Shown piece after piece: positions 63,876 through 64,000 of a stretch of 64,000 bases of DNA (position 1 is its first letter; every line of letters starts with the position of its first letter). A program made the position numbers and the translations under genes. The stretch is from positions 9,300,001 to 9,364,000 of the forward strand of contig NC_065890.1 of the NCBI RefSeq assembly GCF_905147045.1. Direction: 5' to 3'. The notes beneath the pieces are model-generated. The model did no database searches, was not told where the DNA came from, and worked only from the letters and a program-made list of their open reading frames with translations. Source of the DNA: Nymphalis io (Eukaryota; Arthropoda; Insecta; Lepidoptera; Nymphalidae).

Positions 63876-64000
63876 AATAGTTAATACGTTATTAAAACGT
63901 TAATAGTAATATGCTGATATGCACTTGAAGATTTTATGCACAAAATAATACGTAATTGTACATGATTTTTTAAAAACTTGTCATATGTCGTTTAGTCATA

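Larger units (their letters stand above)
34672..64000. other. 5' flank or long 5' intron of sif; gene-poor
   Basis: About 29 kb with low coding content. GC-richer patches occur at 35240-35400, 35690-35760, 41960-42120, 47100-47220, 54740-54960 and 62070-62360 and may be regulatory. Repeats are listed separately. Only scattered exon candidates were found (37382-37628, 41973-41998, 50882-50940, 56396-56439, 60011-60069). If a longer sif isoform with an N-terminal WH1-type domain exists, as in flies, its exons were not recognised here. Confidence 0.55.

Noticed and set aside
1..64000. CRISPR arrays, operons, ribosome binding sites
   Set aside because: None seen; the sequence is eukaryotic.

Overview
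This is AT-rich animal DNA, most likely from a butterfly or moth and perhaps a nymphalid. The evidence is the AT-rich introns carrying compact GC-richer exons with canonical GT/AG splice sites, and several interspersed repeat families of lepidopteran type, including tRNA-headed SINEs. The species cannot be named from the sequence alone.

The window is dominated by one gene on the minus strand. I reconstructed twelve coding exons running from 34671 down to about 1608. Every splice phase joins correctly and about 1,186 residues are encoded. The protein is a long, mostly disordered Ser/Pro/Arg-rich chain. Its later exons contain segments that match, from memory of the family, the region ahead of the first PH domain of insect Still life (sif), the Tiam-type Rac guanine-nucleotide exchange factor. 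The PH, Ras-binding, PDZ, DH and second PH domains would lie beyond the left end. Two phase-compatible first exons (34671 and 50940) suggest alternative starts.

Layout: 1-1607 is the next intron or unresolved 3' sequence. At 1608-28366 there are short exons separated by introns of 2 to 11 kb, with SINEs, other repeats, a retroelement fragment, GC/CpG-rich islands and one well-formed candidate exon on the opposite strand (23334-23444). At 28944-33107 lies the dense exon cluster that codes most of the disordered region. At 33108-64000 there is 5' flanking or 5' intronic DNA with few genes: candidate first exons, an unassigned minus-strand exon (60011-60069), an element with roughly 110-bp inverted termini (43682-44697), and more SINEs. 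I saw no true tRNA, rRNA, CRISPR or bacterial-type features.

Several compact near-perfect DNA hairpins, three of them within 4.3 kb in one part of the sif introns, are the least explained structural signal.
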